Assembly (NCBI RefSeq): GCF_000813005.1
Contig: NZ_JSYP01000002.1
Span: 186,001 to 250,000, forward strand
Direction of reading: 5' to 3'
Origin: Flavobacterium sp. KMS
Lineage (GTDB): Bacteria; Bacteroidota; Bacteroidia; Flavobacteriales; Flavobacteriaceae
DNA: 64,000 nt
Shown: piece after piece, positions 18,793 to 28,103 of the stretch
How the letters are laid out: each line of letters starts with the position of its first letter
Position numbering within the stretch: the stretch's first letter is position 1
Notes under the pieces: generated by a model
Databases searched by the model: none
The model's input: the letters and a program-made list of their open reading frames with translations, nothing else
What the model was told of the DNA's origin: nothing
Position numbers and translations under genes: made by a program

Positions 18793-19452
18793 TTGAAAAA
18801 ACATTTCAAAAAACTCATATATCTTTCAATTATTGGATTAATTATAATTATTTACATCAATGTAAATATGAAATCAAAAACCAATGATTTAATTTATCAT
18901 TCCTTAAATGACATTCCAAAAACCGATGTTGGCATTGTTTTTGGTGCTGGAATCAATGGTGACAAGCCCAGCACTTATTTAAAAGACAGACTCGATGCTG
19001 GTATTTTATTGTACAAATCGAAGAAAATAAATAAAATTTTACTTTCTGGAGATAATGGCAGCGATGAACACGATGAGTTAACTGTAATGAAAAATTACTG
19101 TTTTGAAAACGGGGTTGACACTACTAAAATATATGTTGATTATGCAGGTTTTGATACCTATTCGACAATGTTTAGAGCTAAATCTATCTTCAAGATAAAA
19201 AGCGCTGTTTTAATTTCTCAAGAATATCATCTAAATAGAGCCATCTATATTGGTGATAAACTCGGAATAAAATCTATTGGATTTTCTGCTAATGCCAGAG
19301 AATATCAAAACTACAAATATGTATGTTTTAGAGAATACTTTTCGAGATTAAAATCGGTTATTGATGTTGCACGAAATCGAGAGCCATATTTTCTAGGAAA
19401 TGAAATTGATATAAATGGTATTTCCAATTATTCTAAAGAAGACAAAAGATAA
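18793..19452 (+). CDS. SanA/YdcF-type DUF218 membrane-anchored protein
   Basis: A 219-aa protein with a TTG start. A TAG stop lies two codons upstream in frame, and TTG is the only start that keeps the N-terminal anchor (KLIYLSIIGLIIIIYI). DUF218 features follow: IVFGAGINGDKPSTYLKDRLDAG (about 49-71), ILLSGDNG, DYAGFDTYSTMFRA and ISQEYHLNRAIYI. E. coli SanA of this group affects envelope permeability (vancomycin sensitivity); the enzymatic activity is unknown. Its own terminator follows. Confidence 0.82.
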   Translation: MKKHFKKLIYLSIIGLIIIIYINVNMKSKTNDLIYHSLNDIPKTDVGIVFGAGINGDKPSTYLKDRLDAGILLYKSKKINKILLSGDNGSDEHDELTVMKNYCFENGVDTTKIYVDYAGFDTYSTMFRAKSIFKIKSAVLISQEYHLNRAIYIGDKLGIKSIGFSANAREYQNYKYVCFREYFSRLKSVIDVARNREPYFLGNEIDINGISNYSKEDKR

Positions 19453-19455
19453 GTA

Positions 19456-19491
19456 AAAAAGCCGAAGTAAACAACTTCGGCTTTCTTTTTT
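19456..19491. terminator. intrinsic terminator
   Basis: GCCGAAGT / ACTTCGGC stem with flanking A-run and a T-rich tail directly after the SanA-like gene. Confidence 0.85.
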
Positions 19492-19595
19492 AAAATCTAA
19501 TCCTTTTTATAGCGTCTAAAAGTTTTCTTACTAATGCGATATAATTATTTATATTTGTTTATAAATCTTTTTAAACATCATTTAAATATTTATTA

Positions 19596-21005
19596 ATGAC
19601 CGAAAAATACTCTGCAACACAAAAAAGAGCTTTAAACTCCATTTGGATATTAATTTCACTTATTGCATTCTTTTACTGTAGTAACTACTTTGTTTCGTTT
19701 TACGGACCAGAAACAACCATATATGATACTATCTGGAAAGCTCAGAGTTGGTTCTTACACAGTCTTATTTTTGCTTGGTACTTTTATAAAAATGACCTTA
19801 TAAAAAAGGGAATTATTATTCAGTTATTATTCATTCCCTATTTTACGTTAAGAAATGATTTGTACCTAACAGCCGATTATTATCTTCCTATCGCCAATAG
19901 CGCCTATATTCATTCAGTTGTTCAGTTTTTTACTTTTATCATTCCGATGCTTTACTTTTCGGTTTCGTATTTCAAAAATGAAAAACATGCTACAACTTTT
20001 TCAAAATATAAAACATTCCTGATTCAGTTGGTCATAACAATTGTTTTATCTTATATAATAGAGAGTGACGTCGATGAGTTTTATAAATACTTTGCCTCTG
20101 TAAGCGATTCCCCATATACTCAAGATGTAATTGTTTGTTTTATTTTTCTGTTAATTTCAATAAAAACGGCACTTGTTTTAGCTGGCTTTTTTTACATATC
20201 TAACCGAATTTATTCTAGAAAAGAAATAATCAACCCAGTAGATATTCAACCTATTTCTAATTCATTTTTTAAATGGGGATTCATTATTAGTTATACGGTT
20301 TTAATAATGTGCATTATCGATTTAGGCAGTAATGCGCTTCGCGTTTCTTTTTATGCATTTGATAAGATTGAATATACTCGTGTTTTATTCTTTTTATCAA
20401 GTTTCTTTGTCCTCTTTGTAAGTGGTCGTTTTCTAGGAAACTTGCTTCAATACAGGAATTATTCACTTAAAAAATATTTTGGTGTAATCAACGCTCTTTC
20501 ATTGCTTCCAATATTAAATCTTATTTCGTTTTTTATTCTATTATTTTCAAAAAAAGGCAACCAATCTATCCCCGAATATATAACTAAACTAAAAACTAAA
20601 AGAAATATCCACCTGGCTATTTACTGCGTTCTCGCTGTTTTGTTAATTTGTTATGGGTATTTTTCTACTGAAGCTGAATATAGAGATCCTAATGTTTTTT
20701 ATAAAATTCCAATGTTAATCATTGCCGTAATTTTATTAACGAGATTCAGGGTTACTACTAAAATTGTTCCTTTTGCCATAGCGATCATAACTTATTACGA
20801 GGACATCAAAGAGGTATTTGATTTTACAAAAGGATACCTATTTTTTATTCAGGATAAAATTTTCTCTTTCCTTTGGCTGGCAATAATTTCAGTGTTTATG
20901 GTGTATTACGTTTTTTATTATATAATTCACAAATCGTTTTATACCGAATATTTTCAAAACCAAGATGAAATAGAATTTGAAGAAAACATCAAACAATTCC
21001 AATAA
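19596..21005 (+). CDS. multi-pass integral membrane protein, unknown function
   Basis: A 469-aa inner-membrane protein with roughly ten to twelve hydrophobic helices spread along the chain (for example WILISLIAFFYCSNYFV, FLIQLVITIVLSYII, ALSLLPILNLISFFILLF, FLWLAIISVFMVYYVFYYII) and a short acidic C-terminal tail (DEIEFEENIKQFQ). No transporter signature or catalytic motif is recognised. It is single, with a terminator right after the stop. Confidence 0.75.
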   Translation: MTEKYSATQKRALNSIWILISLIAFFYCSNYFVSFYGPETTIYDTIWKAQSWFLHSLIFAWYFYKNDLIKKGIIIQLLFIPYFTLRNDLYLTADYYLPIANSAYIHSVVQFFTFIIPMLYFSVSYFKNEKHATTFSKYKTFLIQLVITIVLSYIIESDVDEFYKYFASVSDSPYTQDVIVCFIFLLISIKTALVLAGFFYISNRIYSRKEIINPVDIQPISNSFFKWGFIISYTVLIMCIIDLGSNALRVSFYAFDKIEYTRVLFFLSSFFVLFVSGRFLGNLLQYRNYSLKKYFGVINALSLLPILNLISFFILLFSKKGNQSIPEYITKLKTKRNIHLAIYCVLAVLLICYGYFSTEAEYRDPNVFYKIPMLIIAVILLTRFRVTTKIVPFAIAIITYYEDIKEVFDFTKGYLFFIQDKIFSFLWLAIISVFMVYYVFYYIIHKSFYTEYFQNQDEIEFEENIKQFQ

Positions 21006-21037
21006 AAAAAAGCTGTCGATTGACAGCTTTTTTTTTA
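21004..21037. terminator. bidirectional intrinsic terminator
   Basis: AGCTGTC-GATT-GACAGCT stem between an A8 and a T8 run. It overlaps the 3' end of the convergent lipoprotein gene and serves both strands. Confidence 0.88.
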
Positions 21038-21523
21038 TTTCTTTCTAATTATAACCGAAGTAGCACTACTGTTCTTTGCAAAAAAATCCAGTTCGGGAGC
21101 CTCCAATTTAAAGTCAAAATTATACTTTCCGTCTTGAGGAATTTTAAACGATTTATTTTCTATTTCGAATTCCCAATTTTCGACATGTTCTATCGAATCT
21201 TTTTCTGTTGAAGAGGAATGAACAATTTCATCTTTTATTACTTTTGAATTTATGATATGTTTTCCATCTTCTACATAAGTACTGTCAAAATGAATAATTT
21301 TACCATTAAGACTAATACTGTATTTTATCTTATATTTTGAAAACAACGAGTCTTTGCGTGTCGCTACTTTGGACCAAAACACGATTTCTTCTCCTTTTTT
21401 TAAATCTAAACTATCTATTGATGAAATGGCATTTTGGAACAACGGCATTTCACCCAAATTTTCTCCAACTGGATTGCAGGAAGTCAAAGCTAAAACTAAT
21501 AAACTAACGATACTTTTTTTCAT
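21035..21523 (-). CDS. hypothetical lipoprotein
   Basis: 162 aa with a lipoprotein signal MKKSIVSLLVLALTSC (lipobox LTSC, Cys16). The mature part is probably beta-rich (IKYSISLNGKIIHFDST, WEFEIENKSFKIPQDGKYNFDFKLEAP) and may be an immunoglobulin-like fold. Function unknown. It begins 2 bp after the stop of the 391-aa lipoprotein gene, so the two form an operon. Confidence 0.75.
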   Translation of the reverse strand: MKKSIVSLLVLALTSCNPVGENLGEMPLFQNAISSIDSLDLKKGEEIVFWSKVATRKDSLFSKYKIKYSISLNGKIIHFDSTYVEDGKHIINSKVIKDEIVHSSSTEKDSIEHVENWEFEIENKSFKIPQDGKYNFDFKLEAPELDFFAKNSSATSVIIRKK

Positions 21524-21525
21524 AA

Positions 21526-22701
21526 TTATTTTTTATTAGCTAAATCTAAAGTGAAGTTTTCTGAATAATAATTAAACATCTTGACGAAAAAATCAGTTGT
21601 TTTTTCATTTAAATTATTTTCTGTTTTCAGTAAAAACATTTTTTTGTCGTAATTGATTATCGAAAAAACCATAAATTCTTTTTCATAAACCTCTCCTGCA
21701 TAATTTAAGCTGGTAATCTCTACGATAGAAGAATTACCTTTTGGGATTACCTTACATTTATCATCTGTATAAAATAACTCACTAGCCCATTTTGTATCTT
21801 GAGCCCCATAGGATTGTCCAGTTTCTAGTTTATTTAAATATTCGTAAAACAAAGCATCTCCATTTGGAGCTAATCGATATAACTTAACCAATGAATGACC
21901 ATCATATTCTGGACTTGAGATTTCATTAACATTCAGAAAAGCCCCCATTTCTTTTTTGAAATTTTTGAAATAGAACTTCATTAAATTTATTTCGATTTTT
22001 GGTCTGTTATCTACATAATCTTTCCATGTAAATTCTTGCTTTATAAAATTAGTACTCAAAAGGTTCTTAGCATTTCGTAGAAAGTAAAAAGCCAAATCGA
22101 GTTTATCTTCATTAGAAAAAGCTTTGCTCCAACTAATGCTTCCTCTGTAAATCAAATAACTTTTGGTTTTTGGGTCGTATTGAAAATGTACTGTTGTAAA
22201 TGTTTTATCTTCGCTAAATACGATACTGTTTTCATCCTCAAAATAGATAGTTTCTATTTCATAGTCTTCTTTCAAATCATCGATTGTAAGCAGGTTTGGA
22301 TTATCATCTTTTATAATGACTACACTTTCTTCACCTACTTTACTATTAACAAACAAGGAATTTATGATTTCGACATAATCATAACTATCTTTTGTAGCCA
22401 AAGCAATTTTCCCAAATTTAGAATCCGCATCGATTTCATCCTTTTTAATAGAACTTGTTCGGAAATAATAGTTCTCTGGAATACTCAATTTCATTTCATC
22501 TGAAACTTGTGTGTTTTCTAGATTCGCTTTTGTACTCAAAATCCTTTGTATTTCTTTGGAAGAAATTTCAAGTTTTTTTTCCACGCTTAAACTACTATCA
22601 TCATTTGTCTTTTCTATACGTTTACAACCTACTAGAATTGTAACAAAAGCAAAAAGGATTAAGCTGTTTTTTCCTAATTTTAATCTGAAATTATTTTCCA
22701 T
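21526..22701 (-). CDS. hypothetical lipoprotein, operon partner of the gene at 21035
   Basis: 391 aa from ATG 22701. An in-frame ATG at 22716 is only 4 bp from the -7 element (TATATTTG, 22720-22727), so transcription would start at or after it; the inner Met is preferred. The lipoprotein signal runs to lipobox LVGC. The mature protein is charged and soluble, with no recognised domain. Tight coupling with the 162-aa lipoprotein suggests a common envelope task. Confidence 0.72.
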   Translation of the reverse strand: MENNFRLKLGKNSLILFAFVTILVGCKRIEKTNDDSSLSVEKKLEISSKEIQRILSTKANLENTQVSDEMKLSIPENYYFRTSSIKKDEIDADSKFGKIALATKDSYDYVEIINSLFVNSKVGEESVVIIKDDNPNLLTIDDLKEDYEIETIYFEDENSIVFSEDKTFTTVHFQYDPKTKSYLIYRGSISWSKAFSNEDKLDLAFYFLRNAKNLLSTNFIKQEFTWKDYVDNRPKIEINLMKFYFKNFKKEMGAFLNVNEISSPEYDGHSLVKLYRLAPNGDALFYEYLNKLETGQSYGAQDTKWASELFYTDDKCKVIPKGNSSIVEITSLNYAGEVYEKEFMVFSIINYDKKMFLLKTENNLNEKTTDFFVKMFNYYSENFTLDLANKK

Positions 22702-22719
22702 ACGTATTTTATTCATTCA

Positions 22720-22749
22720 CAAATATAGAAATTTAGAAATTTTAACAAA
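22720..22749 (-). promoter_or_regulatory. promoter of the two-lipoprotein operon
   Basis: On the minus strand TTTG (22746-22749) and TATATTTG (22720-22727) are 18 bp apart, a good -33/-7 pair of the Bacteroidota type. It decides the start codon of the gene below it. Confidence 0.65.
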
Positions 22750-22771
22750 CCCTTTATTATAAAATATATAA

Positions 22772-22812
22772 AAGCAAAAAGCCAGTAAAAAAATTAGTAC
22801 TGGCTTTTTTAT
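22772..22812. terminator. bidirectional intrinsic terminator
   Basis: AAAAGCCAGTA / TACTGGCTTTT arms with an AT-rich loop, placed 13 bp after the stop of the haem-motif lipoprotein (minus strand). Confidence 0.85.
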
Positions 22813-22824
22813 TGAATTAGTAAC

Positions 22825-24666
22825 TTATTTTAATTTCGGTAAATTCTTCATATTTGTAGGCAATGCACGAATATCACTAAATATATGACTTATCCCATTC
22901 TTAGTTCTTGGATCTAGTGAATAACCATGACAATATAAACAAGAAGTAACTGCGTTAGTACCACTGCTCGCAACTGCATTTGAACTTGGTGCCTGAAAAA
23001 AGGTTTCCATTGTAGTGTTTGCTAATCGTCCGGTGCCAATCGCATTTCCTGGAGTTGGTGGAGTCCCATTATAAGGATATGAATAACCATTTGGTACAAC
23101 ACCTCCAGAAGTCCAGGTTGCCCCTATTAGTAAATAATTTTTCCTGATATCGTTACCAACTAACATTTTGCGTACCGCATTATTAATAGAGATGATTTCA
23201 CTATTAGAATTTGCAGGCGTTTTATCTTCAGCATTTGGTATCGTATCTGAAGCAACACCCCAAGCCATAATTCTTCTGACTTTAGAACTATTAAGCGCAG
23301 GATTTACAATTTTAATTACATCGGTATTAAGTGTATCATTAACTACTGTCATATTCTGGATATTTTGTCCTCCTACAGTATCATTTGCATTATCATTAAA
23401 AAGCCATCCTTTACCAGTATCTCCTTTTACTTGCTTTACTTTACCATTAACATCTGTGTATGAATATGCTGTATTAGGTGCATTTTTTAGATGTTCGAAA
23501 GTTGCCCAAATCATTTCAGGATGTCCTGCAACACTTCCTACCACATGCATGCCAACTAATGCCAATGTTGTTACTGTTGTTTTATCTGTTAATTTCCAAA
23601 GTTTAGGATCTGTCTTGTCATATACTGGAATTTTAGCTTTAATTGTGATATAAGTCTCTGCATTTGGTAAATCCTTAGCTTCAACCCAAGATGTTTTTAA
23701 CTCCATTGCCAAAGCATCTGGATCTGGTGGTGGTGCAAAACCTTTCAATTTTGCATAAGCAAGAATACTGTCACGTGCAGCCGCAGTCGTTGGAAATTCT
23801 TTTGCTTTTAATGTCTTATCTTTTATACCAGTTAAAAAGTAAGCATAAACATCATTTACCATTGTTATATAATAAACTAATGAATTATTGCTCGCAACTA
23901 ATGCTCCGCTAGAACCTGCCTGTCCTTGCTCAGTATCAATTATATTTCCTTTTGAATCAAGAAGAATAATTTTATTTCCCTGTTTAAATTCTTGCACAAT
24001 ATTTTCAGGATGAACTTTACCAGCAATTATTGCTTTAGGGCCTGAAATAGCTTTACCCTTTGTATCTACAAAAGAATGCAATCCATTGGCATTGGCAATT
24101 ATTTTACCTACAACAACAGATTTATTTGCAGCATCTTTAACGGCTTCATTTTTCTCTTGAGGTTCTACCTCAAACATTTTCCCGCTTTTATCAAACACAA
24201 TCGGTAATCTATTTGGTCCTGTTTGCTCAATATTACCTACTGCACTCATTATAGTATTTGGAGCATGGGGAGTCAATACTCGGTTTCCGTTTTTATCTGC
24301 CGCCGAAACATTATAAAACACAGGAGACTCCATTACTGTTCCTCCGCTTTTATATGAACCGCTAGAAGTGGGTGAGGTAATCCATAAAAACATTTGCTCC
24401 GACCATTTATAGAAATCACAGTTGTTATTATGAGGGAATGTTACACTATTTGCAGGCTCAACTAATCCGTTTTCAGTAACTGTTCCTCCCTTAAACCAAG
24501 TTTTAAATTCGGCATCTGTAACAACACAAGACTGTTCTACATCTTGGGGTAAATATTCATAATCTTTATCTGTATTAGATAGCAAATCTGTTTTCTTGCA
24601 TCCTAAAAAAAGGAGCATCCCAATTGCAATAAATACAATGCTGGTTTTTATATTCAATTTTCTCAT
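22825..24666 (-). CDS. lipoprotein with one CXXCH haem-c motif
   Basis: 613 aa with a lipoprotein signal to lipobox FLGC (Cys23). Near the C-terminus TSCLYCHGYSLDPRT gives one CXXCH site for covalent haem c. HPEMIWATFEH and GTGRLANTTMETF are blocks I recall from uncharacterised cytochrome-c-like proteins. It should sit in the envelope facing the periplasm or surface and could transfer electrons, but the partner is unknown. Most of the 600 residues before the motif have no recognised fold. A short ORF lies 110 bp upstream in the same direction. Confidence 0.78.
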   Translation of the reverse strand: MRKLNIKTSIVFIAIGMLLFLGCKKTDLLSNTDKDYEYLPQDVEQSCVVTDAEFKTWFKGGTVTENGLVEPANSVTFPHNNNCDFYKWSEQMFLWITSPTSSGSYKSGGTVMESPVFYNVSAADKNGNRVLTPHAPNTIMSAVGNIEQTGPNRLPIVFDKSGKMFEVEPQEKNEAVKDAANKSVVVGKIIANANGLHSFVDTKGKAISGPKAIIAGKVHPENIVQEFKQGNKIILLDSKGNIIDTEQGQAGSSGALVASNNSLVYYITMVNDVYAYFLTGIKDKTLKAKEFPTTAAARDSILAYAKLKGFAPPPDPDALAMELKTSWVEAKDLPNAETYITIKAKIPVYDKTDPKLWKLTDKTTVTTLALVGMHVVGSVAGHPEMIWATFEHLKNAPNTAYSYTDVNGKVKQVKGDTGKGWLFNDNANDTVGGQNIQNMTVVNDTLNTDVIKIVNPALNSSKVRRIMAWGVASDTIPNAEDKTPANSNSEIISINNAVRKMLVGNDIRKNYLLIGATWTSGGVVPNGYSYPYNGTPPTPGNAIGTGRLANTTMETFFQAPSSNAVASSGTNAVTSCLYCHGYSLDPRTKNGISHIFSDIRALPTNMKNLPKLK

Positions 24667-24776
24667 GATTTCTTGGTTTTAAACAACACTTATTTATCTT
24701 GACAAATTGGTGTTATTATTGGTTTTATTTTTTTTTGAATTTTTAGTAGAAGTATCACACTACTTCCATCCGAAAG

Positions 24777-25040
24777 TTACTGATGGTTTTCTTGTAGATT
24801 TAAACATAGTGTTTCCATTATACTACTCTCGTTACGTAAACTGTCTCTACCTACAATTGTTGCAAAGGCCGAAATCGAGAAAGAACCTCTTATTGGGACT
24901 TGATTAATTCTTGGCACTTTAATAACCTCAGCAACCTTTCTCTCTTTTAAAAATTTTTCGCCAAGAGATTGGTCTGAATGATAATACAGGTTTCGATAAA
25001 TCCATGTATCAGAATCTAAATTTGGGGGATCGTGTGACAT
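24777..25040 (-). CDS. small hypothetical protein (possible)
   Basis: An 87-aa ORF starting MSHDPPNLDSDTWIYRNLYY and continuing KVPRINQVPIRGSFSIS. Its composition is balanced, unlike the Lys/Ile/Phe-rich chance frames of this DNA, which argues for a real gene. It lacks a signal peptide, and its three-part layout (acidic N-terminus, basic middle, small-residue tail) matches no family I know. It lies upstream of and in line with the haem-motif lipoprotein and downstream of the glycosyltransferase/radical SAM locus. Confidence 0.5.
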   Translation of the reverse strand: MSHDPPNLDSDTWIYRNLYYHSDQSLGEKFLKERKVAEVIKVPRINQVPIRGSFSISAFATIVGRDSLRNESSIMETLCLNLQENHQ

Positions 25041-25481
25041 ATTTATTTTTTTATAGGTTAAGGATTAAAAATCATTGGGGCTGATTTTTATTTTATTAAA
25101 ACCATTTGATTATTCAAGAATAAAGAAACAATAATCTCATAAACTCGAATAACGTATAAATACCTGATTTTCAAATGAAATAAATATATTTTAAATAAAA
25201 TCATGCCCTTGTACCTATACCGAAAAACAGTAAGCAAAAAAGACTGTCTGAATTGACAATCTTTTTCTATTTTCATCATTAAAATTACAATGCACATAAA
25301 GTCATGAATAAAAAAATGTCATAAAACAGGTTTTTTTATCCATGAAGTAAATAATAATCGGAATGAAACTTTTTTGGGTATCTAATTAAAGACAATTACT
25401 TTATAAAAAAATATTATCTCTGATTGAGCAACATCTTTAAAAAGAACTCATCGGTAGATAATTGAATCTGAATACATAGTT
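25041..25481. other. non-coding gap of 441 bp
   Basis: AT-rich DNA between the 87-aa ORF and the glycosyltransferase stop. It holds one terminator hairpin (25235-25267). The frames here, such as a 69-codon minus-strand one, have a composition typical of chance and no start context, so I call no gene. Confidence 0.6.
25235..25267. terminator. probable intrinsic terminator
   Basis: AAAAAGACTGTC / GACAATCTTTTT, one mismatch, loop of 6, with A and T runs. It is 215 bp beyond the stop of the minus-strand glycosyltransferase and is the likely end of the radical SAM operon. Confidence 0.65.
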
Positions 25482-26402
25482 CTATTTTTGTTTACTTCTT
25501 TTTTTTAAGTAATAGCCGTTTTTAATTAAGATCTCTAAATGATTTAAAATAAATAACGCTTTTTGTTGCCAGGACGGCAATCGCTCCATTGCATGTTTTA
25601 GCCATCGCTGTGATAACATTCCCATTAACTGTTGATCGTATCGATTAGAGCTCCCCATATATCGTTTTATTGAGATAGGAATTTCTAATGCTGCCCAATT
25701 AGCATAACTGCTTCGAGATAAACTTCCTTCTACCTCTCTTACTTCAATACAAGCTTTATTGAGTAATCCAACCCGAGCAGATTGAGGCAGGTTTTTTAAA
25801 ACATGATACCAGAAATCAATTCCTTCGTTTAAGGAATCATTAATCTCATAACAAATCTCTTTCAAATATTGTTTTCGGATAACAACATTACTGCCAACTC
25901 CCATAATAAAATCTGGCGAACTAATAGTGTGCAATGCATTTGGTACTAAAAACCATTCATCGGAAAGGGGAATTAATTCTCTTTCGAATGATTTAATGTT
26001 TGGCAAATAATCATCGGATGGAACCAATACAATCCCAAGTACCAAAACATCTATATTTTTTTGTGCTATAATCAAATTGACATCGCTTAAACAAGAAGAG
26101 GTATAACAATCTTCTGCATCCAAAAAACTCACAAAATCTCCTGTTGCAAGTTCTATCCCAATATTCCTTGCATTACCAGACCCTTTATTTTCCTCTAATT
26201 CGATAATTTGAATATCGGTTTGCAAAAATTGTGGTGCAAAAAACGATAGCGAATCTTTTAAATAAATTAAGCTTCTATCTGTGCTAAAATTATCTATAAC
26301 AATAATTTGCGATGCCTTTTTATCCTGAAAAGCCAAGGAACGAATCGTATCATATATGTAAGCTTCCTTATTGTAAAGAGGTATAATAACTGTATGTTCC
26401 AT
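25482..26402 (-). CDS. family 2 glycosyltransferase, associated with the radical SAM locus
   Basis: 306 aa, GT-A fold: the start HTVIIPLYNKEAYIYDTI is the GT2 nucleotide-binding strand, IVIDNFSTD follows at about residue 35, and VSFLDAEDCY (about 90-99) is the DXD-like metal site. No membrane helix, so it is cytoplasmic or peripheral. It would move a sugar from a nucleotide sugar to an unknown acceptor. It is downstream of the radical SAM gene (gap 193 bp, no terminator seen), so it may act on the same product, though it could equally belong to surface glycan synthesis. Confidence 0.85.
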   Translation of the reverse strand: MEHTVIIPLYNKEAYIYDTIRSLAFQDKKASQIIVIDNFSTDRSLIYLKDSLSFFAPQFLQTDIQIIELEENKGSGNARNIGIELATGDFVSFLDAEDCYTSSCLSDVNLIIAQKNIDVLVLGIVLVPSDDYLPNIKSFERELIPLSDEWFLVPNALHTISSPDFIMGVGSNVVIRKQYLKEICYEINDSLNEGIDFWYHVLKNLPQSARVGLLNKACIEVREVEGSLSRSSYANWAALEIPISIKRYMGSSNRYDQQLMGMLSQRWLKHAMERLPSWQQKALFILNHLEILIKNGYYLKKRSKQK

Positions 26403-26595
26403 GATCTTTCATGATTTTCATTACTCTAATCTCGAATAAATCAATGCTCTGACTTGATTTACATTTACAACCAATTCATCTTAACCTCGAAATAAACCAA
26501 GTAGATGCAAGATGTCACAAACTCATTAGTATTAGATAGAAAAGATTAAAGCTTGATTATTAAAAAACGCCCCGCCTTTCTTAAACAGTTCTGCA

Positions 26596-28026
26596 TTATT
26601 TCATCATTAATAATTCTAATTTTTCTAGTGTCTGTTTTGCTCTTTCCATTTTAAGTGCATATTCATCATTTACTTTTTGAACGTCGGCGTTACAAAAGCT
26701 GCAAACTGTTTCTTCTTCATAAACATAATTATCACATCCGTTGCATAACTTAAGTGCTTTGGGAATTCTGGGAACCCTGTCTGCAATCTCTGTAGCTGGA
26801 ACCGAAATAGGAGTTTCACTATTTGGCGATTGTATTTCTACTATTACTCCATTTTCATCTTCAACTATAATTTCAAAAAGTCCCATATCAAAAGAATCGC
26901 CTGGAGCTTCTTGTATTTTTCTTATTCGTTCCTTAAGTCCTTTCTTTTTTAATTCTAAAGCTCGATGATGACAAAAAGGATTATTACCTCTCTTACCAAA
27001 CAACACATGGCTTGTCCATGTACAGCCAGCCAAGCAAGAAGATTCGTAGTAACAGCCTTTGCAACCTCCCCATAATTCTTCTTTATTTCTATATCTGGAA
27101 AAAACCATTTCTTCGCTATATTTCCAAATGTCTTCCAGATCCATATCTTTTACATTACCTCCTGTATAAGCACTTGTGGGTAATGACGGACAACCTTTAA
27201 TTTTACCATCTGCCTCAATCCCTATTCCTGTATGTCCTGCTGAACATCCTGTATAATATTTTTCATTTCCCTGTCTCCAAATATGTTCATACGGTCCAAA
27301 ATAACCAATGTTATTTCCTGCCTGTATTAAGATATTATGCGCTAAGGCTTTTCTGTATATTACGATAAGATCGTCGTAAAAATCTATTAACTCATAAGGC
27401 TGAACTATTAATTCTTCTGAGTTATCTACGGCATTTCCCATAGCAACCGCAAGTTGTATTTGCCAGTTCTTTACATCATTTTCTATTAGAACATCCAAAA
27501 GTTCATTCAATTCATTTTTGCTTCTTTTTGTAATTACTGTATTTACGCTAGAAGTTATATTGTGTTTTTTAAGGAGTTGCAAGCAATTAACTGCATGCTC
27601 AAAAGAATCTCTTCTTCCTCTTATTTTATTATGTGTATCAGGCATTCCATCGATGGAAACTCCAATATTATTTATTCCTGCTTTTTTTGCATCAATGATT
27701 CGCTCTTCGTTTAAGTTATATGCGCCAGACTGCATAGAACATTCAATCCGACTTTGATGAATTCTTTCGATAATTTCAAGCCAGTCTTTTCTTAAAAAAG
27801 CTTCTCCACCAATAATGGAAATTTCTCTTGTACCAAGACGTTTAAGACTATCAATAACACCAAAACATTGTTCAGTAGTTAATTCGCCAGGCCTAACTTT
27901 TCCAGCTCTAGATCCGCAATGTGAGCATTTCAAATTACAAGCTAAAGTAATTTCCCATACTACATGAACCGGGGTAGCTGTTTCATAATCATCTCTTACT
28001 CTGTATCGTGTCGAAGTCTTATCCAT
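26596..28026 (-). CDS. radical SAM/SPASM peptide-maturase-type enzyme
   Basis: 476 aa. CXXXCXXC is at C30, C34, C37 (TLACNLKCSHCGS) for the SAM-binding 4Fe-4S cluster, and GGE is at 73-75. A SPASM domain follows with C261, C279, C322, C325, C331, C335 and C352, which would bind one or two further clusters. The C-terminus carries an added four-cysteine knuckle (C428, C431, C442, C445), rubredoxin- or zinc-ribbon-like. SPASM enzymes mostly modify ribosomal peptides. Directly upstream are two tandem DUF1843-like small genes and a terminator, the usual place of precursor genes. I recall an NCBI family of maturases named for peptides with a GDL motif, which may be this group. The reaction is unknown. 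Confidence 0.88.
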   Translation of the reverse strand: MDKTSTRYRVRDDYETATPVHVVWEITLACNLKCSHCGSRAGKVRPGELTTEQCFGVIDSLKRLGTREISIIGGEAFLRKDWLEIIERIHQSRIECSMQSGAYNLNEERIIDAKKAGINNIGVSIDGMPDTHNKIRGRRDSFEHAVNCLQLLKKHNITSSVNTVITKRSKNELNELLDVLIENDVKNWQIQLAVAMGNAVDNSEELIVQPYELIDFYDDLIVIYRKALAHNILIQAGNNIGYFGPYEHIWRQGNEKYYTGCSAGHTGIGIEADGKIKGCPSLPTSAYTGGNVKDMDLEDIWKYSEEMVFSRYRNKEELWGGCKGCYYESSCLAGCTWTSHVLFGKRGNNPFCHHRALELKKKGLKERIRKIQEAPGDSFDMGLFEIIVEDENGVIVEIQSPNSETPISVPATEIADRVPRIPKALKLCNGCDNYVYEEETVCSFCNADVQKVNDEYALKMERAKQTLEKLELLMMK

Positions 28027-28057
28027 CTTAATTCTATTTATGGTTTGATAATTAGTT

Positions 28058-28100
28058 AAAAAACGGTTTAAAAAGTAAAACTTAATAAACCGTTTTTTTT
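28058..28100 (-). terminator. intrinsic terminator between peptide genes and maturase gene
   Basis: On the minus strand the stem AAACGGTTTA / TAAACCGTTT is followed by a T-run, placed 4 bp after the second peptide gene and 32 bp before the radical SAM start. It is likely to limit read-through, so that peptides are made in excess over the enzyme. Confidence 0.8.
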
Positions 28101-28103
28101 AGA

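Noticed and set aside
25088..25297. 69-codon minus-strand frame between the glycosyltransferase and the 87-aa ORF
   Set aside because: Composition (Ile, Phe, Tyr, Leu rich without pattern) is typical of chance frames, and a terminator hairpin lies inside it.
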